Of a stretch of DNA of 64,000 bases, positions 41,934-51,498 are shown one piece after another. How positions within the stretch are numbered: position 1 is the first letter of the stretch; each line of letters starts with the position of its first letter. Made by a program: the position numbers and the translations under genes. This DNA comes from Geomonas limicola (lineage in GTDB: Bacteria > Desulfobacterota > Desulfuromonadia > Geobacterales > Geobacteraceae). The notes beneath the pieces are model-generated. The model ran no database searches. It worked only from the letters and a program-made list of their open reading frames with translations, and was not told the origin of the DNA. Location of the stretch: contig NZ_BLXZ01000002.1 in the NCBI RefSeq assembly GCF_014193675.1, positions 434,001 through 498,000 on the forward strand. The letters run 5' to 3'.

Positions 41934-42889
41934 GACGCGGCGTGGCGGCGCACCAGGTCGGCCAGGCATTCGAGGAACAAGGGCGAGGAGTTGAGCGACG
42001 GCGAGCGCACGAAGCGCTCGATCCCCAGGCTCTTGGCCTCCTCGGCGTACTGGATGTCGATCTCGTGCAGGGTCTCGATGTGGTCGGAGACGAAGGAGAG
42101 CGGCACCATGAGGATTTCTTTCTTCCCCTCGCCGGCCAGGCGCTTCAGGGTCGCCTCGGTGGAGGGCTCCAGCCACTTCACCGGGCTCGCCTTGGACTGG
42201 AAGCAGAGGTGGTGCGGGCTCGCGTCGCCCAGCTGTTCCATGACCAGGCGCACCGTGGTCTGGATGTGCTCCAGGTAGGGGTCCCCCTCGTCGATGAAGG
42301 ACTGCGGCAGGGAGTGCGCCGAGAAAAGGATCTGGGCCTTGGCCGGATCCGGGAACTGGGCGAGCCCCTCGCGGACCTTCTCGGTGAGCGCCTGGATGTA
42401 GATGGGATGGTCGTAGAAGCGGTCGATAAAACTCACCTCGAAGCGGTGCCCCGCCTGCTTGAGCACCCGGTTCAGCTCGTTCAGACTCGAGCCGGTGGTG
42501 GCCTTCGAGTAGTGCGGGTAGAGCGACACCGCTACGATCTTCTGGATCCCCTCCTTCCTGATGGCGGCCAGTGCCTCCAGGGTCGAAGGGCGCGAGTAGC
42601 GCATCGCCACGAAGTAGCGGTAGTCGTCGCCCAAAAGCGCCTGGAGCCCCTGCCCCTGGGCGTCGGTCAGCTCGCGAATCGGGGACTTGCCGCCGATCTC
42701 GCGGTAGTGTTCCGCCACCTTGGGCGCGCGCTTCTTCACGATGCGCCGCGCGATGAAGGGCTGCAGGAAGGAGGGCCCGATTTTAATGATATCGCGGTCG
42801 GTGAACAGGTTCATAAGAAACGGTTCCACGGCGGCGATGGAGTCGGGGCCACCCATCTGCAGCAAAAGGAGTGCGGTTTTCTCGGACAT
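41930..42889 (-). CDS. hemH: Ferrochelatase
   Basis: 319 aa. Inserts Fe2+ into protoporphyrin IX (or coproporphyrin in some lineages). The start [18 protein letters not shown], the SLYPHYS motif, the [17 protein letters not shown] signature with the catalytic His, and [17 protein letters not shown] with the conserved Glu are present. ATG at 42889 follows GAGG; the frame extends upstream without support. Haem supply fits a cytochrome-rich organism. First gene of the series hemH / Cys4 / moxR / traB-like. Confidence 0.96.
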   Translation of the reverse strand: MSEKTALLLLQMGGPDSIAAVEPFLMNLFTDRDIIKIGPSFLQPFIARRIVKKRAPKVAEHYREIGGKSPIRELTDAQGQGLQALLGDDYRYFVAMRYSRPSTLEALAAIRKEGIQKIVAVSLYPHYSKATTGSSLNELNRVLKQAGHRFEVSFIDRFYDHPIYIQALTEKVREGLAQFPDPAKAQILFSAHSLPQSFIDEGDPYLEHIQTTVRLVMEQLGDASPHHLCFQSKASPVKWLEPSTEATLKRLAGEGKKEILMVPLSFVSDHIETLHEIDIQYAEEAKSLGIERFVRSPSLNSSPLFLECLADLVRRHAAS

Positions 42890-43087
42890 GCGTACCTCGC
42901 GGGAAGTGGTATCGTCCGAATGTAGCAGAAAAATGCTGTGAGGAGAACAGGTTATTGAGGTGGTGCCGGCCGGCTGGTTCGCTGCGCTTGCAGGGAACCT
43001 GAGGATTGCGCGCGTTGCAATGTCTGCGCTCGCCGGTATCATTGGCAATCGTTAATACATTAATCGCTACCAGGAAAGGAGAAACCC

Positions 43088-43891
43088 ATGGCCATCCCGA
43101 CACCCCAGCAGCAAGCAACCCCAGCCGTACGCAAGCTGTCGCGCTACGGCTGGGTTCCGGACCTCCCCGACTTCCGGGACAAGATGTATGGCGCCGTACG
43201 CCCGATACCTGCCTCACTTCCCGGTTTCGTGGACCTCAGACCCCACCTATCCCCCATCGAGGACCAGGGGCAATTGGGGAGCTGCACCGCGAATGCCCTG
43301 GTGGGGGCGCTGGAATACCTGGAGCTGAAGGACAAGGTGCAACGCTTCGTGAACCTGAGCCGGCTCTTCGTCTACTACAACGAGCGGGTCATCGAGGGGA
43401 GCGTGAATTCCGATTCGGGGGCCATGCTGCGCGACGGGATCAAGACGCTCGCCAAGCAAGGGGTCTGCTCGGAGACCAACTGGCCCTACAGCATCGCCAA
43501 CTTCACCAAGAAGCCCCCCAAGGGGTGCTACCAGGAGGCGCTCAACTACCAGATCCTCTCCTACGCCCGCCTCAACACCATCGACGAGATGCGCGCCACC
43601 CTGGCCGAAGGGTTCCCTTTCGTTTTCGGCTTCGCGGTGTACGAGAGTTTCGAATCACCGCAGGTAGCCAAGACCGGTGTGGTCAATCTCCCCGAGAAAG
43701 GCGAAAAGCAGCTGGGTGGCCACGCGGTACTGGCGGTCGGCTACGACGACGCCAACAAACGCTTTACCATCAGGAACTCCTGGGGTACCGGCTGGGGGAT
43801 GAAGGGGTACTTCACGATCCCCTACGCCTACCTGCAGGACCGCAACCTGGCCGACGACTTCTGGACCATCCGGCGCGGCGAGCAGCTCTAA
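43088..43891 (+). CDS. C1-family (papain-like) cysteine protease
   Basis: 267 aa. The catalytic set is complete: Gln60, Cys66 in EDQGQLGSCTANA, His212 in GGHAVLAVGYDD and Asn230 in IRNSWGTGWG. There is no signal peptide and no long inhibitory propeptide, so the enzyme appears cytosolic and made in near-mature form, or exported by a non-Sec route. RBS AAAGGAG. Monocistronic. Related short bacterial C1 peptidases lack defined roles. Confidence 0.92.
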   Translation: MAIPTPQQQATPAVRKLSRYGWVPDLPDFRDKMYGAVRPIPASLPGFVDLRPHLSPIEDQGQLGSCTANALVGALEYLELKDKVQRFVNLSRLFVYYNERVIEGSVNSDSGAMLRDGIKTLAKQGVCSETNWPYSIANFTKKPPKGCYQEALNYQILSYARLNTIDEMRATLAEGFPFVFGFAVYESFESPQVAKTGVVNLPEKGEKQLGGHAVLAVGYDDANKRFTIRNSWGTGWGMKGYFTIPYAYLQDRNLADDFWTIRRGEQL

Positions 43892-43962
43892 CCGGACACC
43901 ATCGCGCCCCCCACCCGAAAAAAAGTTCATCCCAGCTAAGGCGTGGGGTATTTCAGACATGG

Positions 43963-43988
43963 TAGGGGCGAATAATCATTCGCCCCTA
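43963..43988. repeat. 26-bp dispersed palindrome
   Basis: TAGGGGCGAAT, loop AATC, ATTCGCCCCTA; perfect 11-bp arms. A degenerate copy lies at 30131-30155. It is extragenic, between the C1 protease gene and a terminator. Confidence 0.75.
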
Positions 43989-44022
43989 GGTACCTTCCCC
44001 AAAAGTTTCCAAATAGGCAGCG

Positions 44023-44065
44023 AAAAGCCCCCCCTGCTTCGTGAGAAGGCAGGGGGGGCTTTTTT
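44023..44065. terminator. bidirectional terminator
   Basis: AAAAGCCCCCCCTGC and GCAGGGGGGGCTTTT, 15-bp perfect stem with an 11-base loop and T-tract. It serves the plus-strand protease gene and the minus-strand small ORF ending at 44099. Confidence 0.92.
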
Positions 44066-44098
44066 GTGTTGCAGCGCAGCTTGGGCAAGGGTGCCGCG

Positions 44099-44314
44099 TC
44101 AGGGGGCCTCGAGCCGCGCGGCCAGTTCCCGGGCCAAGGTGTGCTCGGGACGGGCCCCCTGTACGCTTGGGTACAGTTCCTGACGTTTGGCAGCCAGCTT
44201 GCCGGAGCCGGTGCGCTTCGCCTTGTGCTCGCCAGCGGAAGGGTCGGTGTGGGCAAAAAATCCGCAGGAGAGAATGATCGCAGCCATCACCACTTTTTCA
44301 GGCAGGTGTTTCAT
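44099..44314 (-). CDS. small exported or lipid-anchored hypothetical protein
   Basis: 71 aa. MKHLPEKVVMAAIILSCGFF looks like a signal sequence with a possible lipid-modified Cys17, followed by a charged Lys/Arg/Glu-rich tail (KAKRTGSGKLAAKRQELYPS). GGAGGACTGCT just before the ATG at 44314 is a strong ribosome-binding site, and a terminator follows the stop. No family recognised. Confidence 0.6.
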   Translation of the reverse strand: MKHLPEKVVMAAIILSCGFFAHTDPSAGEHKAKRTGSGKLAAKRQELYPSVQGARPEHTLARELAARLEAP

Positions 44315-44449
44315 AGCAGTCCTCCACGCTTTACGCATTGACCGGATATCTTCGCAGGTTAGTTATGAGAAAACTTATTTGCGCATTCTAATTTATTTGT
44401 TGAAGAAGTCAAGACCGCAGCGAAAGATTTTGTACGTCACCTCGGGGAG

Positions 44450-44492
44450 ACAGAAAAAAAAAGAGGGCCACCCCCAAGAGGAGGTGGCCCTC
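44450..44492 (-). terminator. terminator of chemoreceptor gene
   Basis: GAGGGCCACC/GGTGGCCCTC 10-bp stem, followed in the minus direction by CTTTTTTTTTCTG. It lies 26 bases after the stop. Confidence 0.9.
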
Positions 44493-44517
44493 GCTGCTGC
44501 CGTACTGGCTTAAGAGG

Positions 44518-46980
44518 TCAGCTCAGCCTGAACTGGCGCACCAGTGCCTGCAGATCCTCGGCATAGCGGGCCAGGTTCGTGGCTGCAGCCGCCGAGTCCT
44601 GGGCACCGTTGGCGGTGGTGTGGATCACCTCGGTGATCTGCTGCATCTTCCCGTTGATTTCGCGCGTGGTGGCGGTCTGCTGCTCGGCGGCGGTGGCGAT
44701 CTGGTTCACCTGCTGGAATACCGCGCTGATCTGGTCCTGGATCGCATCCAGGGCGTTCCCGGATCGGGCTGCCTGCTGGGTTCCCTGCTCAACCTCGCGC
44801 ACCCCCTGTTCCATGGTGGCGACGGCCCGGCTGGTCTCCTCCTGGATCCCCTTGATGAGTGCGCTGATCTCCTGGGTGGCCTCGGAAGTCCGCTCGGCCA
44901 GCGAGCGTACCTCGTCCGCCACGACCGCGAAGCCGCGTCCGGTCTCGCCGGCCCGGGCCGCCTCGATGGCCGCGTTCAGGGCCAGGAGGTTCGTCTGGTC
45001 GGCGATCTCCTTGATGGTCCCCACGATGGTGCCGATCTGCTCGCCGCGGCTCCCCAGGCTGTCCACCGTGAGCGCCGAGGCCTTCACCTGCTCGCTGATG
45101 CGCCCCATCACGGTGACCGTCTCGAGGACCGCCTGGGCGCCGCAGCCGGCCACCTCGTTGGCCGACTGGGCGCTCGTCGAGGCCTGCTGGCAGCTCGTGG
45201 CGATCGCTTCGGAGGTGGCGGCCATCTGCTCGCTGGCGACGGCGACGGTCTCGGCCTGTCCTGCGGCGCTGCGCGAGCCGCCCGCCATCTCCTGCGAGGT
45301 GGCGGAGAGCTGCAGCGTTGCCGTGGCGACCTGGGCCGAGTTGTGTGCCACCTGCTGGATGATCTTGTTCAGCTTCCCCAGGAACAGGTTGAACCAGCGC
45401 GCCGCCTCGCCGAACTCGTCGCGTGCCGAGTCGTCCAGGCGTTTGGTGAGGTCACCTTCGCCCTGCGCGATGTCTTCGAGCATCCGGTTCATGGTGCGCA
45501 TCGAGACGCTGACCCGGCGGATGGTGAGCCAGGAACTGACCAGCGAGATCAGGGCGACCGCGAGCGAGATCACCAGTATGAGCGAGGACAGGTAGCCAAC
45601 CCGGGTGTTGATGTCGCTCACCATGCTCTCCTGGCGCGAGGCAGTCTCCTTCACCCGGCTTTCTCCGGACTGCACCTCCTTGAGCGTCACCGTTTTCACC
45701 GTCTGCACCGTCTTGGCGACCCGGTCGTTGTTCTCCAGGATCCGTTTCTGGGTCTCGATGATCCGCTCGATGGCGGTGCCTGCCTCGCCCAGGGCGCCAG
45801 CGGCGCTCCTGAGTTCCTGGCCGAGCCGGGGTTGCTGCAGGGAGCCTATGTCACGCTGCACAACGGAAAGGGAGCGGTTCAGCCGGGTGAGCACCCCCCT
45901 GATTTCGGCGACCGTCTTCTGGTAGCTCGGCACCGAATCCGAGAGCATCAGCACGCGTACCTTGCTGTCCAGCGACTTCATGTCGATGGTGATGCTGTTG
46001 GCGGCGGCGCTGATGCCGCCAACCCTCCCTTGGGTCCCCAGGGCGCTTTCCACCTCGCCTCTGTTCTTGTTGACCCGGTTTTCCATGGTGCTGATGATGG
46101 TGCTCAACTTGAAGTGGAGCTCGGTCAGGGTGTTGAGGATGGGGCGCTTTAACTCGTGAAACCGGGTATCGCTCCCCTTGCCGGAGAGGAGCTCCATCTT
46201 GAGCGCCACCAGGCCGTCGCCCGCCCGCACGAACTTGTCGTAGATCCCCGCAACGCTCCCCTTAACCTCGCGCACCCCGGGTTCATCGACCGGAAACCCC
46301 TGCATGGCCTGGTTCAGGTTCTTGATCTTCTGCTTGAGGGCGATCACCTCGGTCTTGGTCTTGGCGAGCTCCAGGTCGTCGACGGTGATCTGGATCTCGC
46401 GCAGGTTGAGCATCATCTCCTTCACGGTGTTGCTGGCAGCGAAGAGCTGGGAAGAGGATTTGACCGCGCCGGTCACCTTGCCGCGCCCCTGGCTGGTGAG
46501 CCCCTCCATCTCGCGTCGCATCCTCTCCAGGGACTGCTCGACTTGGCTGAGGGCCCCGTCCACCCGCCCGGTCTCCTGTTTGAAGAGGGCAATTCCGGCC
46601 AGGCGCCCCTCGACCGCCTTGAGCACCGTCTCGTGCAGTTCCTTGAAGCTGGCCAGGTCGACCCTGCCGCTGCCGGCATCGAGCCGGACGATCTCCTGGC
46701 TGGTCCGCTCGATGGCATCCCGCTGCTGGTCGATGGCGGTGGAGAGCCGCTTGACTTCCTGGGCATCGGCGGCAACGCCGAGTTGCAGCAGGTTGCCCGA
46801 CAGCCCTTCGATCGCCTTCTGCAATTCGGTGGTCCGGATCTGCAGCGGGGTCGATTTTGCGGTAAGCGAGGCGATCCCGCTGCGGATGCTGCCGATCGCG
46901 TAGATGCTGAGGGCAACCACCAGCACGAGGCCGGCAATGGTGATGGCGGAGCTGACGACAAGCTTGGTTTTGATGGTCAT
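44518..46980 (-). CDS. Methyl-accepting chemotaxis protein
   Basis: 820 aa. Membrane helices at about 7-29 and 463-485 bound an unusually long (about 430 residues), helix-rich external domain. HAMP follows, then the cytoplasmic coiled coil whose tip is [21 protein letters not shown]. It lacks a C-terminal CheR-binding pentapeptide. No other che genes are here. The gene for a secreted Cache protein lies just upstream on the same strand (104-bp gap), and the two may work together in sensing. Ligand unknown. Confidence 0.95.
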   Translation of the reverse strand: MTIKTKLVVSSAITIAGLVLVVALSIYAIGSIRSGIASLTAKSTPLQIRTTELQKAIEGLSGNLLQLGVAADAQEVKRLSTAIDQQRDAIERTSQEIVRLDAGSGRVDLASFKELHETVLKAVEGRLAGIALFKQETGRVDGALSQVEQSLERMRREMEGLTSQGRGKVTGAVKSSSQLFAASNTVKEMMLNLREIQITVDDLELAKTKTEVIALKQKIKNLNQAMQGFPVDEPGVREVKGSVAGIYDKFVRAGDGLVALKMELLSGKGSDTRFHELKRPILNTLTELHFKLSTIISTMENRVNKNRGEVESALGTQGRVGGISAAANSITIDMKSLDSKVRVLMLSDSVPSYQKTVAEIRGVLTRLNRSLSVVQRDIGSLQQPRLGQELRSAAGALGEAGTAIERIIETQKRILENNDRVAKTVQTVKTVTLKEVQSGESRVKETASRQESMVSDINTRVGYLSSLILVISLAVALISLVSSWLTIRRVSVSMRTMNRMLEDIAQGEGDLTKRLDDSARDEFGEAARWFNLFLGKLNKIIQQVAHNSAQVATATLQLSATSQEMAGGSRSAAGQAETVAVASEQMAATSEAIATSCQQASTSAQSANEVAGCGAQAVLETVTVMGRISEQVKASALTVDSLGSRGEQIGTIVGTIKEIADQTNLLALNAAIEAARAGETGRGFAVVADEVRSLAERTSEATQEISALIKGIQEETSRAVATMEQGVREVEQGTQQAARSGNALDAIQDQISAVFQQVNQIATAAEQQTATTREINGKMQQITEVIHTTANGAQDSAAAATNLARYAEDLQALVRQFRLS

Positions 46981-47084
46981 TGCGTCACCGTGGTAAGCAG
47001 GCGCCGAAAGCGCCTGCCGGATAAGAGAGCGGCCTGGACTCGCCTGAGCCCCGGCCGGGGTTCGCGTCCGTGAGACGGCTTTGC

Positions 47085-47531
47085 CTACTTGAAGATCCCG
47101 CAGCAGATGATGATGTCCTCGACCTTCTCCACGTAGGTAGTCTTCTGCTCCATCTGCTTGGTCTTCGGGTTCTGGTACTTGTAGTCGACCCAGCCGCTCC
47201 CCTTGGTCATCGCCACCGTGACAAACTCCTTGCGGAACAGTTTGCCATTGGCATCAGGCACATCGGTCAGGTTTTGACCGATCAGGGCGGGGTTGGGGTG
47301 AGCCAGCATGGTGCCTGTCAGGTCGTAGGCGAAGATGTAGACCTCGCCCTCCTTGAACTGCCCCTTCGGGTTGCTGAACTCTTCGAGCGCCTTTTCCAGC
47401 CCCTGCTCCTTGTAGAATGCGGCCGCTTTCTTAACCAGGCGTATGGCTTGGTCAGGTGAGTCGGCGAGGCAGGGGGAGACACATGTCAGGGTGATCAAAG
47501 AGACCAGTACTGCAGCAATCAGCTTTCTCAT
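47085..47531 (-). CDS. Secreted single-Cache domain protein
   Basis: 148 aa. Signal peptide to about Ala23, then a sCache_2-like domain with [35 protein letters not shown] and [20 protein letters not shown], the usual small-ligand-binding core. It lacks a membrane anchor, so it should be free in the periplasm. It sits immediately upstream of the chemoreceptor gene, as a candidate soluble sensor subunit. RBS AAGGAG. Confidence 0.88.
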   Translation of the reverse strand: MRKLIAAVLVSLITLTCVSPCLADSPDQAIRLVKKAAAFYKEQGLEKALEEFSNPKGQFKEGEVYIFAYDLTGTMLAHPNPALIGQNLTDVPDANGKLFRKEFVTVAMTKGSGWVDYKYQNPKTKQMEQKTTYVEKVEDIIICCGIFK

Positions 47532-47970
47532 AGGTGTTCTCCTTAGCGATGGTTGCCCCCTACTGTCAAAACAGCTGAGAGGCTGTGGTTATCGACGCCA
47601 GCCGGAACTTAGATGACGGGGAGGTAAGAGGCTGGAGAGGTTGGTGAAGGAAAATAAACTACAATGAAACCCGTTAGTGTATTCACTCCACGACAGCTCC
47701 TATCGGCAGTGCTAAACGACTGCTTTAGTTGAAACAGTGGACTGATCGCCAGGAAGGAAATATGTGCTCACGTTAAGGAGCTGGTAACGAAAAGAGCAGG
47801 GCCTGGTAGCGGAGCCGCCAGTTCGCGGGGTTGCGGGGGAACGGGGCGGGAAAAGTGCGGTGGCAGACCAAGATGCACTGAAAAAGGACTCAAGATGCCG
47901 GCGGGAACTCCGATAGCTAATGATAGAAATTCCTTGGGGCCTGTTGGTAGGGAAAAAGGTGTTCAAATGA
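47532..47970. other. gene-free region upstream of oxidase operon
   Basis: About 440 bp between the divergent Cache and SCO genes. No convincing ORF; an 84-codon minus-strand frame (47712-47966) has no RBS and odd composition. No known riboswitch recognised. It ends in the oxidase promoter. Confidence 0.5.
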
Positions 47971-47998
47971 TGGACAGTTGCGAGCTTTCTATTATAAT
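47971..47998 (+). promoter_or_regulatory. sigma70-type promoter of the oxidase operon
   Basis: TGGACA (47971-47976, one mismatch), 16-bp spacer, perfect TATAAT (47993-47998). RNA would begin near 48005, which favours a SCO start at or after 48023. Confidence 0.8.
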
Positions 47999-48022
47999 GA
48001 GTGACTTGTGCGAGTTCCTCTC

Positions 48023-48877
48023 ATGACAATTCCAACCTCACGACACCGGCTGAAACGTATGGTGCGGCGCACCGGCCTCTTCCTGGTGCTGGCCGCCTGC
48101 TGGGCATCCCTGTGTGCCGCGGCACCGGCCACTTCCCAGCCCAGTCCCGACGGCGGCGAGACGGCGACCAAGGTGGGGCTCGACGAGCGCCTGGGTGCCC
48201 GGCTCCCTCTCGACCTGGTGTTCCGGGACGAAACGGGCAAAGAGGTCCGGCTGCGCGAGCTGATCACCGGGCCGACCATCGTCCTGCCGGTCTACTACGG
48301 CTGTTCCAACGTCTGCAACTACCTGCAGGGGGGGCTGGCGCGTGCGCTCCCCGAAGTGAAGCGCGAGCCGGGCAAGGAGTACCGGGTCATCTCGGTGAGT
48401 ATCGACGAGACCGAGACCCCGGAGCTCGCCGCCCGCTACCAGCGTATGTACTTAAGCGCCCTCAGGGTCAACTTCCCGCCGGGGGGGTGGAAGTTTCTCA
48501 CCGGCGACGCGCAGAACATCAAGAGATTCGCCGACGCGGCCGGGTACCGCTTCCAGCGTAAGGGACGGGACTTCCTGCACCCGGTGGCGAGCTTCGTGGT
48601 GGCAGGCGACGGCATGATCGTGCGCTACCTCTACGGCACGAATTTTCTCTCCAAGGACCTGACCCTCGCACTTTTAGAGGCGCGGGAAGGGAAGGTGGGG
48701 ACCACCATCCGCAAGGTGGTGGACTACTGCTTCAGCTTCGATCCCAACAGTAAAAGCTACGAGTTCAACCTGCTGCGGGTGAGCGCCACGGTGGTGATCC
48801 TGTGCTGCGGCGGGTTCTTTTTATTCCTGGTGCTCACGGGCAGAAAAGGCAAACAACATCCTTTGGGGGACAAATGA
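48023..48877 (+). CDS. SCO1/SenC-family copper chaperone for cytochrome oxidase
   Basis: 284 aa from the ATG at 48023. A signal/anchor segment (GLFLVLAACWASLCAA), thioredoxin-like domain with the copper ligands C94xxxC98 (YYGCSNVCNYL) and His186 (FLHPVASF), and a C-terminal membrane helix (VVILCCGGFFLFLVLTG). It delivers copper to the CuA site of subunit II. The exact start is unsure: 48059 is also possible and gives a shorter leader. Its stop overlaps the coxA start (ATGA). Confidence 0.9.
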   Translation: MTIPTSRHRLKRMVRRTGLFLVLAACWASLCAAAPATSQPSPDGGETATKVGLDERLGARLPLDLVFRDETGKEVRLRELITGPTIVLPVYYGCSNVCNYLQGGLARALPEVKREPGKEYRVISVSIDETETPELAARYQRMYLSALRVNFPPGGWKFLTGDAQNIKRFADAAGYRFQRKGRDFLHPVASFVVAGDGMIVRYLYGTNFLSKDLTLALLEAREGKVGTTIRKVVDYCFSFDPNSKSYEFNLLRVSATVVILCCGGFFLFLVLTGRKGKQHPLGDK

Positions 48878-50499
48878 GTTCGGCAGAAAGTAGGCAACCC
48901 ATCGCGGCAGGGTTCTGGGGCGACACCGGCAAAACCGGCATAGGCTCCTGGATCTTCTCCACCGACCACAAGAGGATCGGACTGCTCTACCTCTACTCGG
49001 TGACCGGCTTCTTCCTGGTCGGCGTCATCCTGGGGCTGCTGATCCGGCTCGAGCTGATGGCGCCCGGCAAGACCATCGTGGACGCGCCGACCTACAACGC
49101 GCTCTTCACGGTGCACGGCGTGGTGATGATCTTCTTGTTCATCATCCCGGGGATCCCGGCCTCCTTCGGTAACCTGGTGATGCCGATCCAGATCGGCGCC
49201 CGCGACGTCGCCTTCCCGAGGCTCAACCTCTTCTCCTGGTGGCTCTACGCGATCGGGGCGGTGGTGGTGCTCACCTCGCTCTTCACCGGCGGCGGGGCCC
49301 CGGACACCGGCTGGACCTTCTACGTCCCCTTCTCGGCCAGAACCGGCACCAACGTGTCCCTCGCGGTCTTCGGGGTCTTCATCCTGGGCTTCTCCTCCAT
49401 CCTCACCGGGGTGAACTTCGTGACCACCATCCACCGGCTGCGCGCCGAGGGGATGAGCTGGGGGCGGCTGCCGCTCTTCACCTGGTCGCTCTACGCGACG
49501 GCCTGGGTGCAGATCCTGGCCACCCCGATCATCGCCATCACGCTCGTCCTGGTGATCGCCGAGCGCGTCCTGGGCGCGGGGCTCTTCGATCCGGGGCGCG
49601 GCGGCGACCCCATCATGTTCCAGCACCTCTTCTGGATCTACTCGCACCCGGCGGTCTACATCATGATCCTCCCCGCCATGGGGGTCATCTCGGACATCAT
49701 CCCGGTTTTCTCCCGAAAGCCGATCTTCGGCTACAAGATGATCGCCGCCTCCAGTATCGGCATCGCGGCGGCAGGCTCCCTGGTCTGGGGGCACCACATG
49801 TACACCTCCGGGATGAGCGACACCGCCATCATGGTCTTCTCGTTTCTCACCTTCATCGTGGCGATCCCGTCGGCCATCAAGGTCTTCAACTGGGTTTCCA
49901 CGCTGTACAAGGGGTCCATCTCGCTCGAGGCGCCCATGCTCTTCGCGCTCTCCTTCGTGCTGCTCTTCTCCATCGGCGGGCTTTCCGGGCTGATCCTGGG
50001 CGCTGCGGCCACCGACATCCACGTGCACGACACCCATTTCGTGGTGGGGCACTTCCACTACGTGATGTTCGGCGGCACCGGTTTTGCCTTCTTCGCCGCC
50101 GCCCATTACTGGCTCCCCAAGTTCTTCGGGCGCCGCTACAAGGAAAAACCGGCCATCGTAGGGTGGGCGCTCATGTTCGTGGGCTTCAACATCCTCTACT
50201 GGACCATGCAGGTGCTGGGGATGCACGGGATGCCCCGGCGTTACTACGATTACCTCCCCGAGTTCGCGCCGTTGAACTTCGTGGCCACTGTCGGGAGCTG
50301 GATCCTGGCCGTGGGGCTCATCGTCATGCTGGTGAACCTGGTCAAGGGACTCAAAAGCGGCGAGCCGATCGGCGAAAACCCCTGGGGCGGGGCCACCCTG
50401 GAGTGGCAGATCGCCACCCCGCCCCCCACCGAGAACTTCGAGGAGGACCCGGTGGTGACGCGCGGACCTTATGACTTCAAGGGGGTCGTCAAGCCATGA
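48874..50499 (+). CDS. coxA: Cytochrome c oxidase subunit I (A2-type haem-copper oxidase)
   Basis: 541 aa, about 12 membrane helices. Haem and CuB ligands are seen in HGVVMIF, YSHPAVYIMILP, WGHHMYTSG and HDTHFVVGHFHYVM. The YSHP motif, in place of the Glu of GHPEVY, marks the A2 class whose D-channel ends without that glutamate. It reduces O2 to water with proton pumping. The ATG at 48874 overlaps the SCO gene; the frame extends upstream inside it. Coupled to coxC by another ATGA overlap. Confidence 0.97.
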   Translation: MSSAESRQPIAAGFWGDTGKTGIGSWIFSTDHKRIGLLYLYSVTGFFLVGVILGLLIRLELMAPGKTIVDAPTYNALFTVHGVVMIFLFIIPGIPASFGNLVMPIQIGARDVAFPRLNLFSWWLYAIGAVVVLTSLFTGGGAPDTGWTFYVPFSARTGTNVSLAVFGVFILGFSSILTGVNFVTTIHRLRAEGMSWGRLPLFTWSLYATAWVQILATPIIAITLVLVIAERVLGAGLFDPGRGGDPIMFQHLFWIYSHPAVYIMILPAMGVISDIIPVFSRKPIFGYKMIAASSIGIAAAGSLVWGHHMYTSGMSDTAIMVFSFLTFIVAIPSAIKVFNWVSTLYKGSISLEAPMLFALSFVLLFSIGGLSGLILGAAATDIHVHDTHFVVGHFHYVMFGGTGFAFFAAAHYWLPKFFGRRYKEKPAIVGWALMFVGFNILYWTMQVLGMHGMPRRYYDYLPEFAPLNFVATVGSWILAVGLIVMLVNLVKGLKSGEPIGENPWGGATLEWQIATPPPTENFEEDPVVTRGPYDFKGVVKP

Positions 50500-51095
50500 G
50501 CCATGAGCACAAGGACAACGTCGGCGCCAAGCTGGGGATGTGGCTCTTCCTCTTCACGGAACTGCTCCTCTTCGGCGGGCTCTTCATCCTCTACTCGGTT
50601 TACCTGAGCCGCTACCCGCACGAATTCACCCTGGCCGGCAAGGAGTTGAACGTGGTGTTCGGCGCCACCAACACCGTGGTGCTCTTGACCTCGAGCCTCT
50701 TCGCCGCCATGGCGGTCACTTCGATCAAGCGCGGCGAGAAGAAGACCACCCTGTCGCTTCTGGTGGCGACGCTCGCCTGCGCCGCCACCTTCATGGTGAT
50801 CAAGTACTTCGAGTGGACCGCCAAGTTCCACCACGGCATCTACCCGGGCTCGCCGAAACTGACCGCGGGCCCTCCGGGGGAGTCGGTCTTCTTCAGCCTG
50901 TACTACATCACCACAGGTCTGCACGGCATCCACGTGCTGATCGGCGGCGCGCTCTTGGCCTGGATCGGCAGCAAGGTGCAAAGCGGCCGGATCCACGCAG
51001 GCGACAACGTCACCCTGGAGAACGGCACCCTGTACTGGCACCTGGTTGACCTGGTCTGGATCTTCATCTTCCCGCTCTACTACCTGATTCTCTAG
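50496..51095 (+). CDS. coxC: Cytochrome c oxidase subunit III
   Basis: 199 aa with five hydrophobic helices, the short form lacking the first two helices of mitochondrial-type subunit III. KLGMWLFLFTELLLFGGLF, YFEWTAKF and YYITTGLHGIHVLIGG are family hallmarks. Starts at ATG 50496 within the coxA stop. A 96-bp gap to coxD follows. Confidence 0.95.
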   Translation: MSHEHKDNVGAKLGMWLFLFTELLLFGGLFILYSVYLSRYPHEFTLAGKELNVVFGATNTVVLLTSSLFAAMAVTSIKRGEKKTTLSLLVATLACAATFMVIKYFEWTAKFHHGIYPGSPKLTAGPPGESVFFSLYYITTGLHGIHVLIGGALLAWIGSKVQSGRIHAGDNVTLENGTLYWHLVDLVWIFIFPLYYLIL

Positions 51096-51191
51096 AAAGA
51101 GCTGCCGGCAAGAAACCGTGCGCCGAAAAAGCGGTACCAGTGCACGACGAGCACAACGAGAAACCTCAGGCAGTGGTCAAGGAGCATCCCT

Positions 51192-51488
51192 ATGAGTCAT
51201 GAAAGCGCAGAACACGCGGAACATATCGTAAGCTACAAAACCCTGGTGAGTGTCTGGGCCGCCCTGCTGGTCCTCACGGTGATTACCGTGGCCATCACCC
51301 GGGCGGAACTCGGGGCGCTTAAAGTCTGGGCGGCGCTGGCGGTCGCCTCGGTCAAGTCGGCGCTGGTGATCGCCGTCTTCATGCATATGAAGTACGAGGC
51401 GCGCCTGTTCCGCATCATCCTGCTCGTGGCATTGGTTACCCTGGCGATATTCATCGGGTTTACCTTCTTCGACGTACTCTACCGCTAA
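51192..51488 (+). CDS. coxD: Cytochrome c oxidase subunit IV, prokaryotic type
   Basis: 98 aa with three membrane helices. SHESAEHAEHIVSYKTLVSV then VKSALVIAVFMHMKYE and a terminal hydrophobic helix match caa3-type subunit IV (COX4_pro family). Small accessory subunit that stabilises the complex. Ten bases separate it from coxB. Confidence 0.92.
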   Translation: MSHESAEHAEHIVSYKTLVSVWAALLVLTVITVAITRAELGALKVWAALAVASVKSALVIAVFMHMKYEARLFRIILLVALVTLAIFIGFTFFDVLYR

Positions 51489-51498
51489 AGGGGCCACC

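Noticed and set aside
41930-42176. Longer start for the Cys4 mini-protein inside hemH
   Set aside because: The extension is an out-of-frame reading of hemH; the ATG at 41933 overlaps the hemH stop in the usual coupled manner.
47712-47966. 84-codon minus-strand frame upstream of the oxidase operon
   Set aside because: No RBS, no recognisable features, biased composition.
48008-48022. GTG at 48008 as the SCO start
   Set aside because: It would begin within a few bases of the predicted transcription start from the TATAAT at 47993 and has no RBS.
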